Of a stretch of DNA of 62,920 nucleotides, positions 24,758-33,772 are shown piece by piece. Below the pieces are notes generated by a model. It saw nothing but the letters and a program-made list of their open reading frames with translations, had not been told where the DNA came from and did no database searches. The DNA lies in NCBI RefSeq assembly GCF_944321625.1, contig NZ_CALUMA010000026.1:1-62920 (forward strand), read 5' to 3'. Position numbers and translations under genes: made by a program. The DNA is from an uncultured Slackia sp. GTDB taxonomy: Bacteria; Actinomycetota; Coriobacteriia; Coriobacteriales; Eggerthellaceae. The first letter of the stretch is position 1. Each line of letters begins with the position of its first letter.

Positions 24758-25657
24758 CTAGTCGAAGCGGCTGATGAAACCTTCAACTGCCTGCAGGCAT
24801 TCCTCGGGGTGCGTGGCGTTGGCGATGTGCGGGGCGCCCTGGATGAGCGTCCACTCGCAGTCGGGAATCAGGTCCACGCCTTCCTTGATGGTGTAGGGCG
24901 TGCCCTCGTCGTCGGTGCCGGAGAGCGCCATGCAGGGAATCTTGATGCTCTTCACGCCTTCGCGGATGTCCCAGTCGCGCATCTTGCCGGTGACCACGAA
25001 CTCGCTTGCGCCCTGCATGATCATGTAGCATTCGCCCACGCCGGCGCACGACTCCTTCACCATCTGCGGGTAATTCGGGTCGTTCTCGGAGAAGCCCACC
25101 ACGTGGCGCTTGTAATACTCGTCAGCCGCGGCCTTGGCCTCGGGCGTATCGTAGTTGCCGGTGCGCTCTGCCTCGGCCAGCGCGTCCTGCATGTCCTGCG
25201 GCATGTATTTGAGCAGGCGGTTCGCTTCGTCCAGCCAGGTCTGGATGCGCACGGGCGAGCTGTTGATGACGAACGAGTTCACGCCCGTGTCGTCCTTCAT
25301 CATGCAGAGCATGCCCAGCATGCCGCCCCACGAATTGCCGAACAGGTGGATGTCATCAAGCCCCAGTGCCTCCCGCACGGTGTAGAACTCGTTCACCCAG
25401 AGGTCGTAGGTGTAGAAATCGTCTTCCTGGTGAGGAATCATGGATTTGCCGCAGCCGATCTGGTCGTAGAAGATGACGCGGCGCCCCACGCGGTCGGCCA
25501 GCTCGCCATAGGTGAGCAGGTAGTTGTGGCAATCGCCCGGGCCGCCGTGCAGCACCAGCAGCGGCTTTTTGGCGGGATCGGGGTTTTCGGGCTCAAAAAT
25601 CTTGCAGTAGGTCTTAAAGCCCAGGTAGTCGACGTAGGTTTCCTTGATGTTAGCCAT
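24758..25657 (-). CDS. Proline iminopeptidase-family alpha/beta hydrolase
   Basis: The 299-residue alpha/beta hydrolase has the family oxyanion motif VLHGGPGDCHNYLL, FYDQIGCGKS, the nucleophile elbow GNSWGGML (Ser), the acid in SGTDDEGTPY and the His in APHIANATH. The HGGPG and GQSWGG-type elbow place it with proline iminopeptidases (peptidase family S33), which release N-terminal proline or other residues from short peptides. Tricorn-interacting factor or amino-acid amidase are close alternatives. The start is taken at 25657 (MANIKETYVDYLGF). An in-frame ATG 12 bases upstream is possible. Confidence 0.87.
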   Translation of the reverse strand: MANIKETYVDYLGFKTYCKIFEPENPDPAKKPLLVLHGGPGDCHNYLLTYGELADRVGRRVIFYDQIGCGKSMIPHQEDDFYTYDLWVNEFYTVREALGLDDIHLFGNSWGGMLGMLCMMKDDTGVNSFVINSSPVRIQTWLDEANRLLKYMPQDMQDALAEAERTGNYDTPEAKAAADEYYKRHVVGFSENDPNYPQMVKESCAGVGECYMIMQGASEFVVTGKMRDWDIREGVKSIKIPCMALSGTDDEGTPYTIKEGVDLIPDCEWTLIQGAPHIANATHPEECLQAVEGFISRFD

Positions 25658-26167
25658 AGGGCCTCCCATCTGTCGTCGGGGTGCCGGCGCGACGTAGGGT
25701 GCGAAGCGCGCCAGCCTTTGTTGCCATCCATGGTAGAACATGCGGGGTCTGAGGAGGAGGAGAAATCGGGCAGTTTCAAAGGCGGTAACGTTCAACCTTG
25801 GCCATGGGACGAAGTCAGCTCTGTGCATATGCGCACGGGGATGGTTTGAGCGTGTGACATGAGGGCCATGGAGGACAACGGGGCGCTCTGTTTGCCGTTC
25901 GCCGGAGGCGTGAAACATTGCGGAAACATAAAATGCCTGATAACAGCCTATATCGCCCGTTCATCTAACAGGGCATGCGCGACGCTTTGGTATTTGCTAC
26001 CTTTTATATAGCAAAGGATATCCGAGTCGCAATCGGGCGAGGTGGACCGCCTTGCCAATTTGCAGGTAGCAAGACGAGCGCGCGTTCGGGATGCGCTCGC
26101 CGCTATAGGTGATAGGCGCGCGCGGCAGCGTCGCGCATGTCGTTATGAAGAGTGAGGAGCGTATCGC
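25658..26167. other. 510-base divergent intergenic region with a short inverted repeat
   Basis: No gene is supported. Near the SDR side, TTTGCTA (25993-25999) and TAGCAAA (26009-26015) form a perfect 7-base inverted repeat around an AT-rich centre (CCTTTTATA). It could be an operator or part of a promoter for the SDR gene. The region near 25930-25960 (TGCCTGATAACAGCCTATAT) is AT-rich and may be part of a promoter. Confidence 0.4.
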
Positions 26168-26941
26168 ATGAAGAACTACTTCGATTTGAGCGGGCAGGTC
26201 GCCATCGTCACGGGGTGCTCGGGCGGTTTGGGCGTGCAGATGGCAAAGGCGCTGGCAAGCCAGGGCGCCACGATCGTTCCCATCGCGCGCCGTCAGGAGA
26301 AGATCGATGCGGTAGCTGCCGAGATCGCCCAGGAATTCGGCGTTCCGACGTTCGCCGTGCGCTGCGACGTGACCGATACCCAGATGGTGGAGGATATGGT
26401 CGATAAAGTCATGGACAAGTTCGGCCGCATCGACATCCTGATCAACAACGCCGGCACGGGTGCCGTCGCTCCCGCCGAAGACATCACCGACGAGCAGTTC
26501 AGCCACGAGATGGACATCGACCTGTTTGGCACGTTCAAGGTGGCCCGCGCGGTTGCCAAGAAGGCCATGATTCCTGCCGGCTACGGTCGCATCATCAACA
26601 TCGCCTCCATGTATGGTCTGGTGGGCAACAAGGTGGCGGGCTCCTCGCCGTACCATGCGGCCAAGGGCGGCGTGGTCAACCTCACCCGCGCGCTTGCCGC
26701 CGAGTGGACGGTCAAGGGCATCAACGTCAATGCCATCTGCCCCGGCTATTTCTACACGCCGCTCACCAAGGAGACGCTGGACAGCGAGTTCTTCCAGGCC
26801 AACGCCCGCACCATGATTCCCGCTGAGCGCTACGGCAACGAGGGCGAGCTGGATACCGCGGTCCTGTTCCTGGCATCGCCCGCTTCTTCCTACGTCACGG
26901 GCATCATGGTTCCCGTCGACGGCGGCTATACGTGCATGTAA
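26168..26941 (+). CDS. Short-chain dehydrogenase/reductase
   Basis: The 257-residue classical SDR has the NAD(P)-binding TGCSGGLG motif near residue 17, NNAG (INNAGTGAV), the catalytic Ser in NIASMYG and YHAAK as the Tyr-Lys pair, with PVDGGYTCM at the C-terminus. The closest pattern is gluconate 5-dehydrogenase / 3-oxoacyl-ACP reductase-like enzymes. The substrate cannot be assigned. Gut Coriobacteria also use such SDRs as hydroxysteroid dehydrogenases, so that is one possibility. GTGAGGAGCG lies before the ATG. Codon use suggests high expression, and a strong terminator follows. Confidence 0.88.
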   Translation: MKNYFDLSGQVAIVTGCSGGLGVQMAKALASQGATIVPIARRQEKIDAVAAEIAQEFGVPTFAVRCDVTDTQMVEDMVDKVMDKFGRIDILINNAGTGAVAPAEDITDEQFSHEMDIDLFGTFKVARAVAKKAMIPAGYGRIINIASMYGLVGNKVAGSSPYHAAKGGVVNLTRALAAEWTVKGINVNAICPGYFYTPLTKETLDSEFFQANARTMIPAERYGNEGELDTAVLFLASPASSYVTGIMVPVDGGYTCM

Positions 26942-27006
26942 TCATCGCGGAGCCGCCGAGCGTCGCCGTACGCTCGGGGCTCGCCTGATGGCAAACCTCC
27001 TTTGGA

Positions 27007-27039
27007 CTCCCGGCGCGCGCTCATCGCCGGGAGCTTTTG
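27007..27039 (+). terminator. Rho-independent terminator after the SDR gene
   Basis: CTCCCGGCG (27007-27015) pairs with CGCCGGGAG (27025-27033), followed by CTTTTGC. Confidence 0.8.
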
Positions 27040-27164
27040 CATGCCAGGGGCGTTAACGGGGGGCGACGTAAATGATAGGGGGTGTCAGTGCGGCGCGTCT
27101 TTTGTTACTGATTGCTGTGATGCCTTGGATTTTCGCCATTCGCTTTTTCACGCTAAAGCGTGTC

Positions 27165-27192
27165 TTGACAAACGCTTTTCGGCATTTACAAT
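27165..27192 (+). promoter_or_regulatory. Sigma-70-type promoter of the glycine riboswitch transcript
   Basis: A perfect TTGACA (27165-27170) is followed after 16 bases by TACAAT (27187-27192). The start of transcription would be near 27199, about 60 bases before the riboswitch aptamer. Confidence 0.7.
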
Positions 27193-27254
27193 ATCGACCA
27201 CATATTTGCGTTTCCCCGTTGAAGCGTCCTGGATTGCGCAAGGCAAGACTGGAT

Positions 27255-27350
27255 GTGGATGGGGCCTCTGGAGAATCCCGGGCAAGCCGGGTGCCGAAGG
27301 GGCAAGATGCGAGATTCGCATCGAAACTCTCAGGCCAAAGGACAGAGCAA
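27255..27350 (+). promoter_or_regulatory. Glycine riboswitch (single aptamer)
   Basis: The conserved aptamer strings are present in order: CTCTGGAGAATCCCGGG, GCCGAAGGGGCAAG, the variable P3b-like arm (GATGCGAGATTCGCATC), GAAACTCTCAGGCCAAAGGACAGAG. This is the classical gcvT-type glycine aptamer. Only one aptamer is seen. A 7-bp stem (GACGCCT 27351-27357 with AGGCGTC 27365-27371) follows directly and is followed by a pyrimidine-rich stretch, possibly part of the expression platform. It precedes a glycine/alanine symporter gene. Single-aptamer versions in front of transporters are often off-switches. Confidence 0.93.
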
Positions 27351-27494
27351 GACGCCTCCTACTTAGGCGTCGCGCACTTCTTCCTTCTGGAAAACTTCAG
27401 AACGCCTGCAAATTCCATGTGACGCGTATGCGTTGCCGGATGCGCAGGATACGCAGCTCAAAGGAAACGTCTGAAGCTAAGAAGGAGGATCATC

Positions 27495-29006
27495 TTGGAC
27501 GCTTTCAATCAGCTGCTCACCACCATCGACAGCCTTATCTGGGGTCCGCCCCTCATCGCCCTGATTCTTGTGGGCGGTATCTTCCTCACCATCCGTCTGC
27601 GCGGCCTGCAGTTCAAGTGGCTTCCCAAAGCGCTGAAGTACACGTTCAGCAACGAGAAGGACGGCCGCGGCGAGATCTCCAGCTTCCAGGCCATGTGTAC
27701 CGCCATGTCCGCCACGGTGGGCACGGGTAACATCGTGGGCATCGCCACCGCCGTGGTGACCGGCGGCCCGGGCGCGCTGTTCTGGATGTGGATGGCGGCG
27801 CTGTTCGGCATGGCCACCAAGTTCTCCGAGGGCCTGCTTGCCGTGAAGTACCGCACCATGGATGACGCGGGCCACGTGCTGGGCGGTCCGTTCTATTACA
27901 TTGAGAACGGCATGGGCCAGAAGTGGAAGTGGCTCGCCAAGGTGTTCGCGTTCTTCGGCATGTGCGTTGGTCTGTTTGGCATCGGTACGTTCACGCAGGT
28001 CAACTCCATCTCCAGCGCCGTGAACGGGTTCTTCGACCCCAACAACGCCTACCTGGTCACTGTTCCGCTGATCGGAGTGCAGGTTTCCGTCGCGACCATC
28101 ATCGGCGGCCTGATTGTCGCCATCTGCGCGGGGCTGGTTATCATCGGCGGTGTGAAGCGCATCGCCACGGTGTCCGAGCGCGTGGTCCCCGCTATGGTCG
28201 TGGTGTTTTTGGTGTTCTCGTTCGCGCTGATCATCTACAACATCGATAAGATTCCTGCCGCTATCGTGACCATCGTGAGCAGCGCGTTTGGCCTGCAGGC
28301 ATTCGGCGGCGGCATGCTGGGCGCCATCCTGATCGCCATGCAGATGGGCCTGGCGCGCGGCATCTTCGCTAACGAGGCCGGTCTGGGTTCTGCTCCTATC
28401 GCGGCGGCTGCCGCTCAGACCAAAGAGCCCGCGCGTCAGGGCCTGGTGTCCATGACGCAGACGTTCATCGACTCCATGATCATCTGCTCGATGACCGGCT
28501 TGGCGCTTGTGCTTACCGACACGTATGAGATCGGTCTTGAAGGCGCGGCCGTTACCACGGCGGCGTTCCAGGCGGGTCTGCCGTTCTTGCCGGGCGAAGT
28601 CGTGTCGTTCGTGCTCATGGTGTGCCTGGCGCTGTTCGGCTTCACCACCATCTTGGGTTGGAGCTATTACGGCGAGCGCTGCCTCGAGTACTTCAGCAAC
28701 CGCAGCAAGCGGGGCGTGAAGGCGTATCGCTGGCTGTACATCCTGTGCATCTTCATCGGCCCTTACATGACCGTTTCGGCCGTGTGGACCATCGCCGACA
28801 TCTTCAACGCGTGCATGGCCGTGCCCAATATGATTGCGCTGTTCGCGCTGTCGGGCGTGGTGGCCAAGGAGGCGCGCGACTACTTCAAGCGCCTGAACGC
28901 TGCGGACGGCGTCGAGGAGAACATGGAGGCTCGCGGCGACGACTCCGAGGACTGGAAGACCCCCAAGGCCGAGGCCATGGCAAAGGTCAAAGAGCTGGGG
29001 ATGTAG
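27495..29006 (+). CDS. Sodium:alanine/glycine symporter (AGCS family)
   Basis: The 503-residue protein has 10-11 predicted membrane spans and AGCS-family segments: [77 protein letters not shown] and [15 protein letters not shown]. The family imports alanine or glycine with Na+. The glycine riboswitch just upstream points to glycine as the regulated, and probably transported, amino acid. The start codon is a TTG at 27495, supported by AAGGAGG (27482-27488) at ideal spacing and by [20 protein letters not shown] matching the usual family start. A terminator follows. Confidence 0.93.
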   Translation: MDAFNQLLTTIDSLIWGPPLIALILVGGIFLTIRLRGLQFKWLPKALKYTFSNEKDGRGEISSFQAMCTAMSATVGTGNIVGIATAVVTGGPGALFWMWMAALFGMATKFSEGLLAVKYRTMDDAGHVLGGPFYYIENGMGQKWKWLAKVFAFFGMCVGLFGIGTFTQVNSISSAVNGFFDPNNAYLVTVPLIGVQVSVATIIGGLIVAICAGLVIIGGVKRIATVSERVVPAMVVVFLVFSFALIIYNIDKIPAAIVTIVSSAFGLQAFGGGMLGAILIAMQMGLARGIFANEAGLGSAPIAAAAAQTKEPARQGLVSMTQTFIDSMIICSMTGLALVLTDTYEIGLEGAAVTTAAFQAGLPFLPGEVVSFVLMVCLALFGFTTILGWSYYGERCLEYFSNRSKRGVKAYRWLYILCIFIGPYMTVSAVWTIADIFNACMAVPNMIALFALSGVVAKEARDYFKRLNAADGVEENMEARGDDSEDWKTPKAEAMAKVKELGM

Positions 29007-29082
29007 CGGAGTGCTGGGCAGGCAAGCGGTCTGGCCCTGCGGGCGTTTCGTTTGTGTTGGTGCGTAAAAGATCGCGTTTTTC

Positions 29083-29109
29083 AGCGGGGCCTTCGGGCTC
29101 CGCTTTTTG
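29083..29109 (+). terminator. Rho-independent terminator after the AGCS gene
   Basis: AGCGGGGCC pairs with GGCTCCGCT (one G-T pair) around TTCG, a stable tetraloop, followed by TTTTTGT. Confidence 0.85.
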
Positions 29110-29695
29110 TTTGGCCATTTGCTTGCCTTTTGGATCTGGCGATGATGGGTCACGCCCCTCTGTGCTTGAAAAAGCCTTATATGCATGAATCGGGCCTGCC
29201 GTTGTTGAGAAACGCCTTATATGCGCACGACGTTTCCCTTGTAAAGCCTGCCTGACGTTTTCGCACGCTTGCAGGAATGCGAAAACGCCTGATCATTGTT
29301 GCTATGCCACGCAATTTCCGAGTGGAACGCCTTCAGGCGGAGTGCATTTAAAGCGTTTTTCAGCATTAGGTTAGCCAAAAGGTACATATAAGGAGTGTTT
29401 CAGCACGAAGCCGGCCAGAATAGACTGTGGCAGAATGTCGGGCTCGCGGCGGGGCGCCCGGCGCAACGATTATGTTTTCCATTGTGGTCGAAATACGCGC
29501 AATGTCTATCCGATACCGTGCCGCGTCTCCCATGGCGGCGCGCTAAGAGCTCAAAGGCAGGCATGGTGGCTGCATTGTGTTGCTGCGAGCTGCAGAAATT
29601 GGATGGCATGTTTCCCCTCGGCCATCAAGCGCGGTGAGGCATGGAGGATTGGCGAGCGGAACGGTGGCGTGGGGCGTTGGGGAAGAGTCGGGCTC
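29110..29695. repeat. Gene-free region with a repeated GCCTTATATGC motif
   Basis: No gene is supported in these 586 bases. The 11-base motif GCCTTATATGC occurs at 29174-29184 and 29214-29224, exactly 40 bases apart, each after a TGA(A/G)AAA-type stretch. Weaker relatives (AAACGCCTGAT near 29284, AACGCCTTCA near 29328) follow. These may be protein-binding sites or remnants of a repeat. The region lies between the ends of two convergent genes, so a promoter role is not obvious. Confidence 0.45.
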
Positions 29696-30631
29696 TCATT
29701 TTGTCGAGCTTCGTTGCTTCTTCTTAAGGAATCTGTCGCCCATCTGGGGCAGCGTTTCATTTGCTGCGATGGCGATGAAGATGACGACGAAGCCGATGAT
29801 GAGGCGTGCGGTAAGAACCTCGCCGTAGAGCGCGACGCTAAAGATGACGCCGAATACCGATTCGAGGCTCAAGAATAGCGATGCTTGAGCAGGCGGCACG
29901 TGCGCCAGGGCGATGTTCTGTGTGCCGAAGCAGAAGATGCTGGCGAAGAGTACGAGAAACACGAGCTGGGCCACAACGCTGGGCGTGAACGCGGCAAGCG
30001 TCGGCGCGGTTTCGAACGCGGCGCCCACCAGAAGGCCGCAGGCGCCTTCGGTGAGAAATTGGAGCACGGTGAGCGTGAGTACGTCGCCGAGCTGCGAGAA
30101 CTTGGACACGAACACGATGTGCACGGCGAACATCACGGCGCCGATCAGCGTGAGCCCTTCTCCGATGCCCAACGTCAGCCCAGAATCGGAGCTGCTCACC
30201 GAGACCAGCCAGATGCCCACGAGGGCGAACAGGGCTGTGGTCACGTTGATGAGCGTGGGGCGGCGGCGCGCGACAATCCACCAGATGAACGGCACGATTA
30301 CGCAGTACGTGGCGGTGAGGAACGCATTGATGCCGGGCGTGGTATGCTGGAGGCCAATGGTCTGAAAAAGAAAGGCCGTGAAATCGAAGATTCCCAGTAG
30401 CACGCCCATGCTCACCACCTTGCGCGAGATGAAGCGCGCCACGTGCTTGCGCAGCGCGATGAGCAGGATGACTCCAGCCGAGAAAAAGCGAATGCCTATC
30501 AGCCACGCAGGTTCAATGGAGCCTACGACGTCTTTCATCATAATGAAGGTGGATCCCCAAATGGCGGTCACGATGATGAGGAGCAGCTTATATGTAGACG
30601 CCGGAATAGCGTCGAAGTCAATGCGCGACAC
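29696..30631 (-). CDS. EamA/DMT-family transporter
   Basis: The 311-residue protein has ten predicted membrane spans in two EamA repeats: IIVTAIWGSTFIMMKDVV begins repeat one, and GLTLIGAVMFAVHIVFVSKFSQ begins repeat two, ending with ASLFLSLESVFGVIFSVALYGEVLTARLIIGFVVIF. The family exports amino acids, metabolites or drugs; the substrate is unknown. The start is a GTG at 30631 with GGGAGG upstream. The C-terminal tail is lysine/arginine-rich (KKKQRSSTK), placing it in the cytoplasm. Confidence 0.88.
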   Translation of the reverse strand: MSRIDFDAIPASTYKLLLIIVTAIWGSTFIMMKDVVGSIEPAWLIGIRFFSAGVILLIALRKHVARFISRKVVSMGVLLGIFDFTAFLFQTIGLQHTTPGINAFLTATYCVIVPFIWWIVARRRPTLINVTTALFALVGIWLVSVSSSDSGLTLGIGEGLTLIGAVMFAVHIVFVSKFSQLGDVLTLTVLQFLTEGACGLLVGAAFETAPTLAAFTPSVVAQLVFLVLFASIFCFGTQNIALAHVPPAQASLFLSLESVFGVIFSVALYGEVLTARLIIGFVVIFIAIAANETLPQMGDRFLKKKQRSSTK

Positions 30632-30820
30632 GGCGGGTCACCTCCCTTGATGGCGTAGTGCTTGTTCACATGCGAGCGATGGGTTGCGCACGGCTCACAT
30701 ACATTCCGCGCCCTAGACCGCTACAGCGAGGGCGCGGGGTAATGGCATCACGCCATGGTAGAGCAAGAATGCCAGGGGTTCAATGGGCGATGAACTGCGG
30801 GCGGTGTACGGCGGCTTTTG

Positions 30821-30892
30821 CTATTTGTTAAGACCGCATATCACGGCAAGCATCGTGAACGGAGCAAGTATCAGGTTCAGCAGGCAGCCCAT
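30821..30892 (-). CDS. 23-residue hydrophobic peptide
   Basis: This short frame has an excellent ribosome site, AAGGAGG, eight bases before the ATG at 30892, and ends with TAG at 30821. The peptide starts MGCLLNLILAPFTML and finishes with a short polar tail ending in Asn-Lys. It is one hydrophobic membrane-length segment with two cysteines. It lies alone in a 390-base gap between the EamA transporter and an esterase. It could be a small membrane regulator, a type I-toxin-like peptide, or a leader. No homologue is recalled. The strength of the ribosome site is the main reason to call it. Confidence 0.5.
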   Translation of the reverse strand: MGCLLNLILAPFTMLAVICGLNK

Positions 30893-31021
30893 GAAAGATT
30901 CCTCCTTGTGTCGTGGTTGGGGTTGCTGCTGTGGATTGTGGCAGATTGCGTTGTGCCGCTTGTCCCAATAATGGGTCTATCGTGTGTTGCATAGAATCAT
31001 TTAAAGCCGAGGATGAATGAG

Positions 31022-31774
31022 TTACGAATCCGTAAGGAATGCGTCTAATGCTCCAAGCGCTGCTTTGAAGCGCTCGGGAATGTGTTGCATGTGGTTGCCG
31101 GGACCGACTACCGTGTCCACTTGGCAACCGGCGTCGCGGAGCAGGTCGGCGCTCGCGTGCATGTTGTCTTCGACGCAACGGAATAGAGGCAAGCCTGACT
31201 TGCATTCCTTTTTGCCGACGGAGAGAAACGCGTATCTCTCGTGTCCATCGAATCGATTGACGTCGGCAGGTTTGGAGGGCGCGCACCCCGTTTTTTCGCG
31301 GATATAGTCCATCCAGCCTTGATACCACAGCGAACCCGAAATGCTTGCGCACGCATCGAAACGAGTGTCGTTTACGAATGCGTAAAGCGCGAACAGGCCT
31401 CCCAGCGAATATCCGCAGATGGCACGCTTGATTGTTCTGCTTCCTTTGCGGGGGAGGGGCGAATGAGGGCTTTCGACGTCGGGAGCGATGCCCAGCCCTG
31501 CTTCGATGGCGGGGATCGTGCGACAGGTCAGTTCCTCAAGCGTCTCGCTCCCATGCCCGCCGAACCAAGGCTCATCGTCGTAAAATACCGGCGCTGGCCA
31601 TGGCGTGAGCGTATCATTCCAGTTGGCGATTGGAATGGAAGCCACTGCTGAAGAAAGGCCTTCTGCTATCGAGGCAATATCAAACGGATGCTCCACCGAG
31701 TCGACTACGTAGATGATTGACGGCGACCCGTCGCCACGGTTAAGAATTCGATATGTTGGGGAGGGGCACGACAT
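31022..31774 (-). CDS. Alpha/beta-hydrolase esterase (IroE/BesA-like)
   Basis: The 250-residue protein resembles the esterase family that includes siderophore esterases: PSIIYVVDSVE near the start, the nucleophile elbow ICGYSLGGLFALYAF (Ser near residue 122), SISGSLWYQGWMDYI, and the His in GPGNHMQHIPERF near residue 230. It probably hydrolyses an ester; with no siderophore genes nearby, the substrate is open. The gene begins 19 bases after the LOG gene on the same strand, so the two are likely cotranscribed. There is no signal peptide. Confidence 0.75.
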   Translation of the reverse strand: MSCPSPTYRILNRGDGSPSIIYVVDSVEHPFDIASIAEGLSSAVASIPIANWNDTLTPWPAPVFYDDEPWFGGHGSETLEELTCRTIPAIEAGLGIAPDVESPHSPLPRKGSRTIKRAICGYSLGGLFALYAFVNDTRFDACASISGSLWYQGWMDYIREKTGCAPSKPADVNRFDGHERYAFLSVGKKECKSGLPLFRCVEDNMHASADLLRDAGCQVDTVVGPGNHMQHIPERFKAALGALDAFLTDS

Positions 31775-31793
31775 TGCGCTTCTGCTTCCGGGG

Positions 31794-32381
31794 CTACTGC
31801 GCGATCATTTCCGGTGCGGTGGCAAGGTGTTGGGCGGGGTTCTTCTGCGACTCGTCCAGCATGCCGGCGAACTCTTCCACGCTTTCCGGGAAGTGGATGC
31901 GGTCGATATCGACCTGCGAGAGAAATCCCTGGTCAAACATGCTCCGAAGCAGGTCACGCAGCGGGTTGTAGAAGCCGTCGATGTTCATGAGGAAGCATTC
32001 GTCCGGTCCAAGCCCCAGCCTGATGCGCGAAAAGATTTCCGAAATCTCCTCCAGAGTGCCCACACCACCCGGAATGGCGACGAACGTATCGGCGAGCTCA
32101 ATCATCTTCGCCTTGCGCTGCGTCATATCGTCGGTCACGTAGAGGTGCGTGAGGTCATGCTGCGCCACGCCGGCTTCGATGAAGAAGCGTGGTTCCACGC
32201 CGTACACCTTGCCGCCTGCGTCCAGCGCAGCGCGCGAAACCACGCCCATCAGCCCGATGGAGCTGCCGCCATAGACCAGTGTATGGCCATTGCGAGCAAT
32301 CCATTCGCCCAGTTCACGGGCGCATTCGGTGAAATGCGGGTTCTTAGCGGAGCTCGACCCGCAGTACACGGCTATGTTCAT
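31794..32381 (-). CDS. LOG family protein (TIGR00730-type Rossmann fold)
   Basis: The 195-residue protein has the family motifs: MNIAVYCGSSSAKNPHF, LVYGGSSIGLMGVVSRAAL, and the PGGVGTLEEISEIFSRIRLG signature (PGGxGTxxE) near residue 110. LOG proteins are cytokinin-activating 5'-monophosphate phosphoribohydrolases in plants and purine nucleotide N-glycosidases in several bacteria. The catalytic Arg/Glu residues of PGGVGTLEE are kept. The start is taken at 32381. The frame extends upstream without coding character. It is the first gene of a two-gene unit with the esterase. Confidence 0.9.
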   Translation of the reverse strand: MNIAVYCGSSSAKNPHFTECARELGEWIARNGHTLVYGGSSIGLMGVVSRAALDAGGKVYGVEPRFFIEAGVAQHDLTHLYVTDDMTQRKAKMIELADTFVAIPGGVGTLEEISEIFSRIRLGLGPDECFLMNIDGFYNPLRDLLRSMFDQGFLSQVDIDRIHFPESVEEFAGMLDESQKNPAQHLATAPEMIAQ

Positions 32382-32514
32382 GGGGTACCCCCATCTGATA
32401 ACGACTCGATGACAAACGCCCATTCTATCGCAACGTCCGGTTGTTTCCGTCGTGTGCCATGCGTAAAGTAGTTAAGCGGAAAGGGCAATCCTGCAATTTC
32501 GATGGGAGGACAAT

Positions 32515-33192
32515 ATGGGCGTCATGGACACTATTCGCGCGCGTCATTCGGTGCGCGATTACGAGGACACGCCGATTGAGGGCAATAAATTGTATATGCT
32601 CAAGAACCTGGTGGCCGACGTGGCGGTTTGCAGTGGGTTGGATATTCAGTTGGTGACCGACAATCCCGAGGCGTTCAACATCGTTGCTCGTTTTGGGATC
32701 GTTCGCGGAGCGAGCACCCACATTGCATTTCTGGCGAAGGGGTCGGAGGCGGACGAGGCCATTGGTTACTGGGGGCAGCGTATCGCACTTGCGGCGCAGG
32801 AGATGGGGCTCAACACCTGTTGGGTCGCCATCATGGCGCGCAAGAAATCCAAAGCGAAACTTACGGATGGCAAGAAGGTGCGTCTGGGGATGGCGATTGG
32901 CTACGGCAAAACTCAGGGGAAGCCGCGCAAGACGAAATCCGTCTCAGAACTGAGCGTTATAGAGAGCGCACCGGCTCCTGCATGGTTTGGTGCCGCCATG
33001 GAAGCCGCGCAGCTCGCGCCCACCGCCATGAACAATCAAAACTTCCGCATCACGCTGCGAGCCGGCGGCAGAACGGTCAAGGCCGAGGCTACCAAAACGG
33101 GCGGTTGGAATTCGGTTGATTTGGGTATCGTCAAGCGCAACTTCGAAGAGGCGGCCAACGAGTGTAAAGCCGATTGGCGGTGGGAGTCGTAA
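32515..33192 (+). CDS. Nitroreductase-family protein
   Basis: The 225-residue protein opens with MDTIRARHSVRDYEDTPIEGNKL, the FMN-binding RxSxRxY-like start of nitroreductases, and has GYWGQRIALAAQEMGLNTCWVA, MAIGYGKTQGKPRK and APTAMNNQNFRITL (the second FMN-contact region) further on. The order suggests the subgroup with two half-domains (TM1586-like). It probably binds FMN; the substrate is unknown. GGGAGGACAAT precedes the ATG. Confidence 0.82.
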   Translation: MGVMDTIRARHSVRDYEDTPIEGNKLYMLKNLVADVAVCSGLDIQLVTDNPEAFNIVARFGIVRGASTHIAFLAKGSEADEAIGYWGQRIALAAQEMGLNTCWVAIMARKKSKAKLTDGKKVRLGMAIGYGKTQGKPRKTKSVSELSVIESAPAPAWFGAAMEAAQLAPTAMNNQNFRITLRAGGRTVKAEATKTGGWNSVDLGIVKRNFEEAANECKADWRWES

Positions 33193-33387
33193 TTGCTCAT
33201 ACGCCGTCGATTTCGAATGGCGTATCTTGCTGCGTGAACGTTCGAGCTTTTCTGATGCGGCGACAGCAGAAACCTGCCAGGGCAAGTGCGATACAATTCT
33301 TCGTGAGAAAGAGCGGAGCCATCGGGGTAATTCCGGTGCCGTTGGGCGTTGCGGCTTCGGTGCACGGTGCAGGCGGATGGAGGCGTT

Positions 33388-33693
33388 ATGGGCAAGAGCA
33401 GGAAGCCTTCGGCGAATATGAAGAAGGTTGCTGCGTTTAAGTCGCAGCTGGGCGAGGGCGGTCTTGGCGGCTTGGATGACATTTTCGCACGCGAAGAAGA
33501 GCGGAGCGAGCAGCAGGCGATGGAGCACGACGAGGCGCTCTACGAGAAGGCATGTGCGTCAAAGAACCGCTATTCGAGTCATGCCGATGCAGAAGAGGCC
33601 ATCCGTTTGTGCGCCGAGCACGGGACGCGTGGTCTGCGTAGCTACAAGTGCCGTTACTGCGGCGGCTGGCATCTGACGTCGAAGCCGCAGTAG
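33388..33693 (+). CDS. Small CxxC protein
   Basis: The 101-residue protein has a basic N-terminus (MGKSRKPSANMKKVAAFKSQL), an acidic middle (DDIFAREEERSEQQAMEHDEALYEKACAS), and a C-terminal part with SHADAEEAIRLCAEHGTRGLRSYKCRYCGGWHLTSKP. The final CxxCxxWHLTS pattern is seen in short phage and actinobacterial proteins and may be a zinc-binding or nucleic-acid-binding finger (two Cys, His). Function is unknown. GGATGGAGG precedes the ATG at 33388. Confidence 0.65.
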   Translation: MGKSRKPSANMKKVAAFKSQLGEGGLGGLDDIFAREEERSEQQAMEHDEALYEKACASKNRYSSHADAEEAIRLCAEHGTRGLRSYKCRYCGGWHLTSKPQ

Positions 33694-33772
33694 ACGCAAG
33701 AATGCAGCGCAGCATGGCCGGCCGGGTTTGGACCCATCGACGGCAACCGTTGTCGCCGACGCACGGGCGGCG

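Noticed and set aside
27372-27480. A second glycine aptamer in tandem
   Set aside because: The GCCGAAGG and CTCTCAGG strings do not recur after 27350, so only one aptamer is supported.
27477-29186. A 569-codon minus-strand open frame across the AGCS symporter
   Set aside because: It is very rich in His, Arg and Gln and has no start signal. The plus-strand gene has a riboswitch, ribosome site and family motifs.
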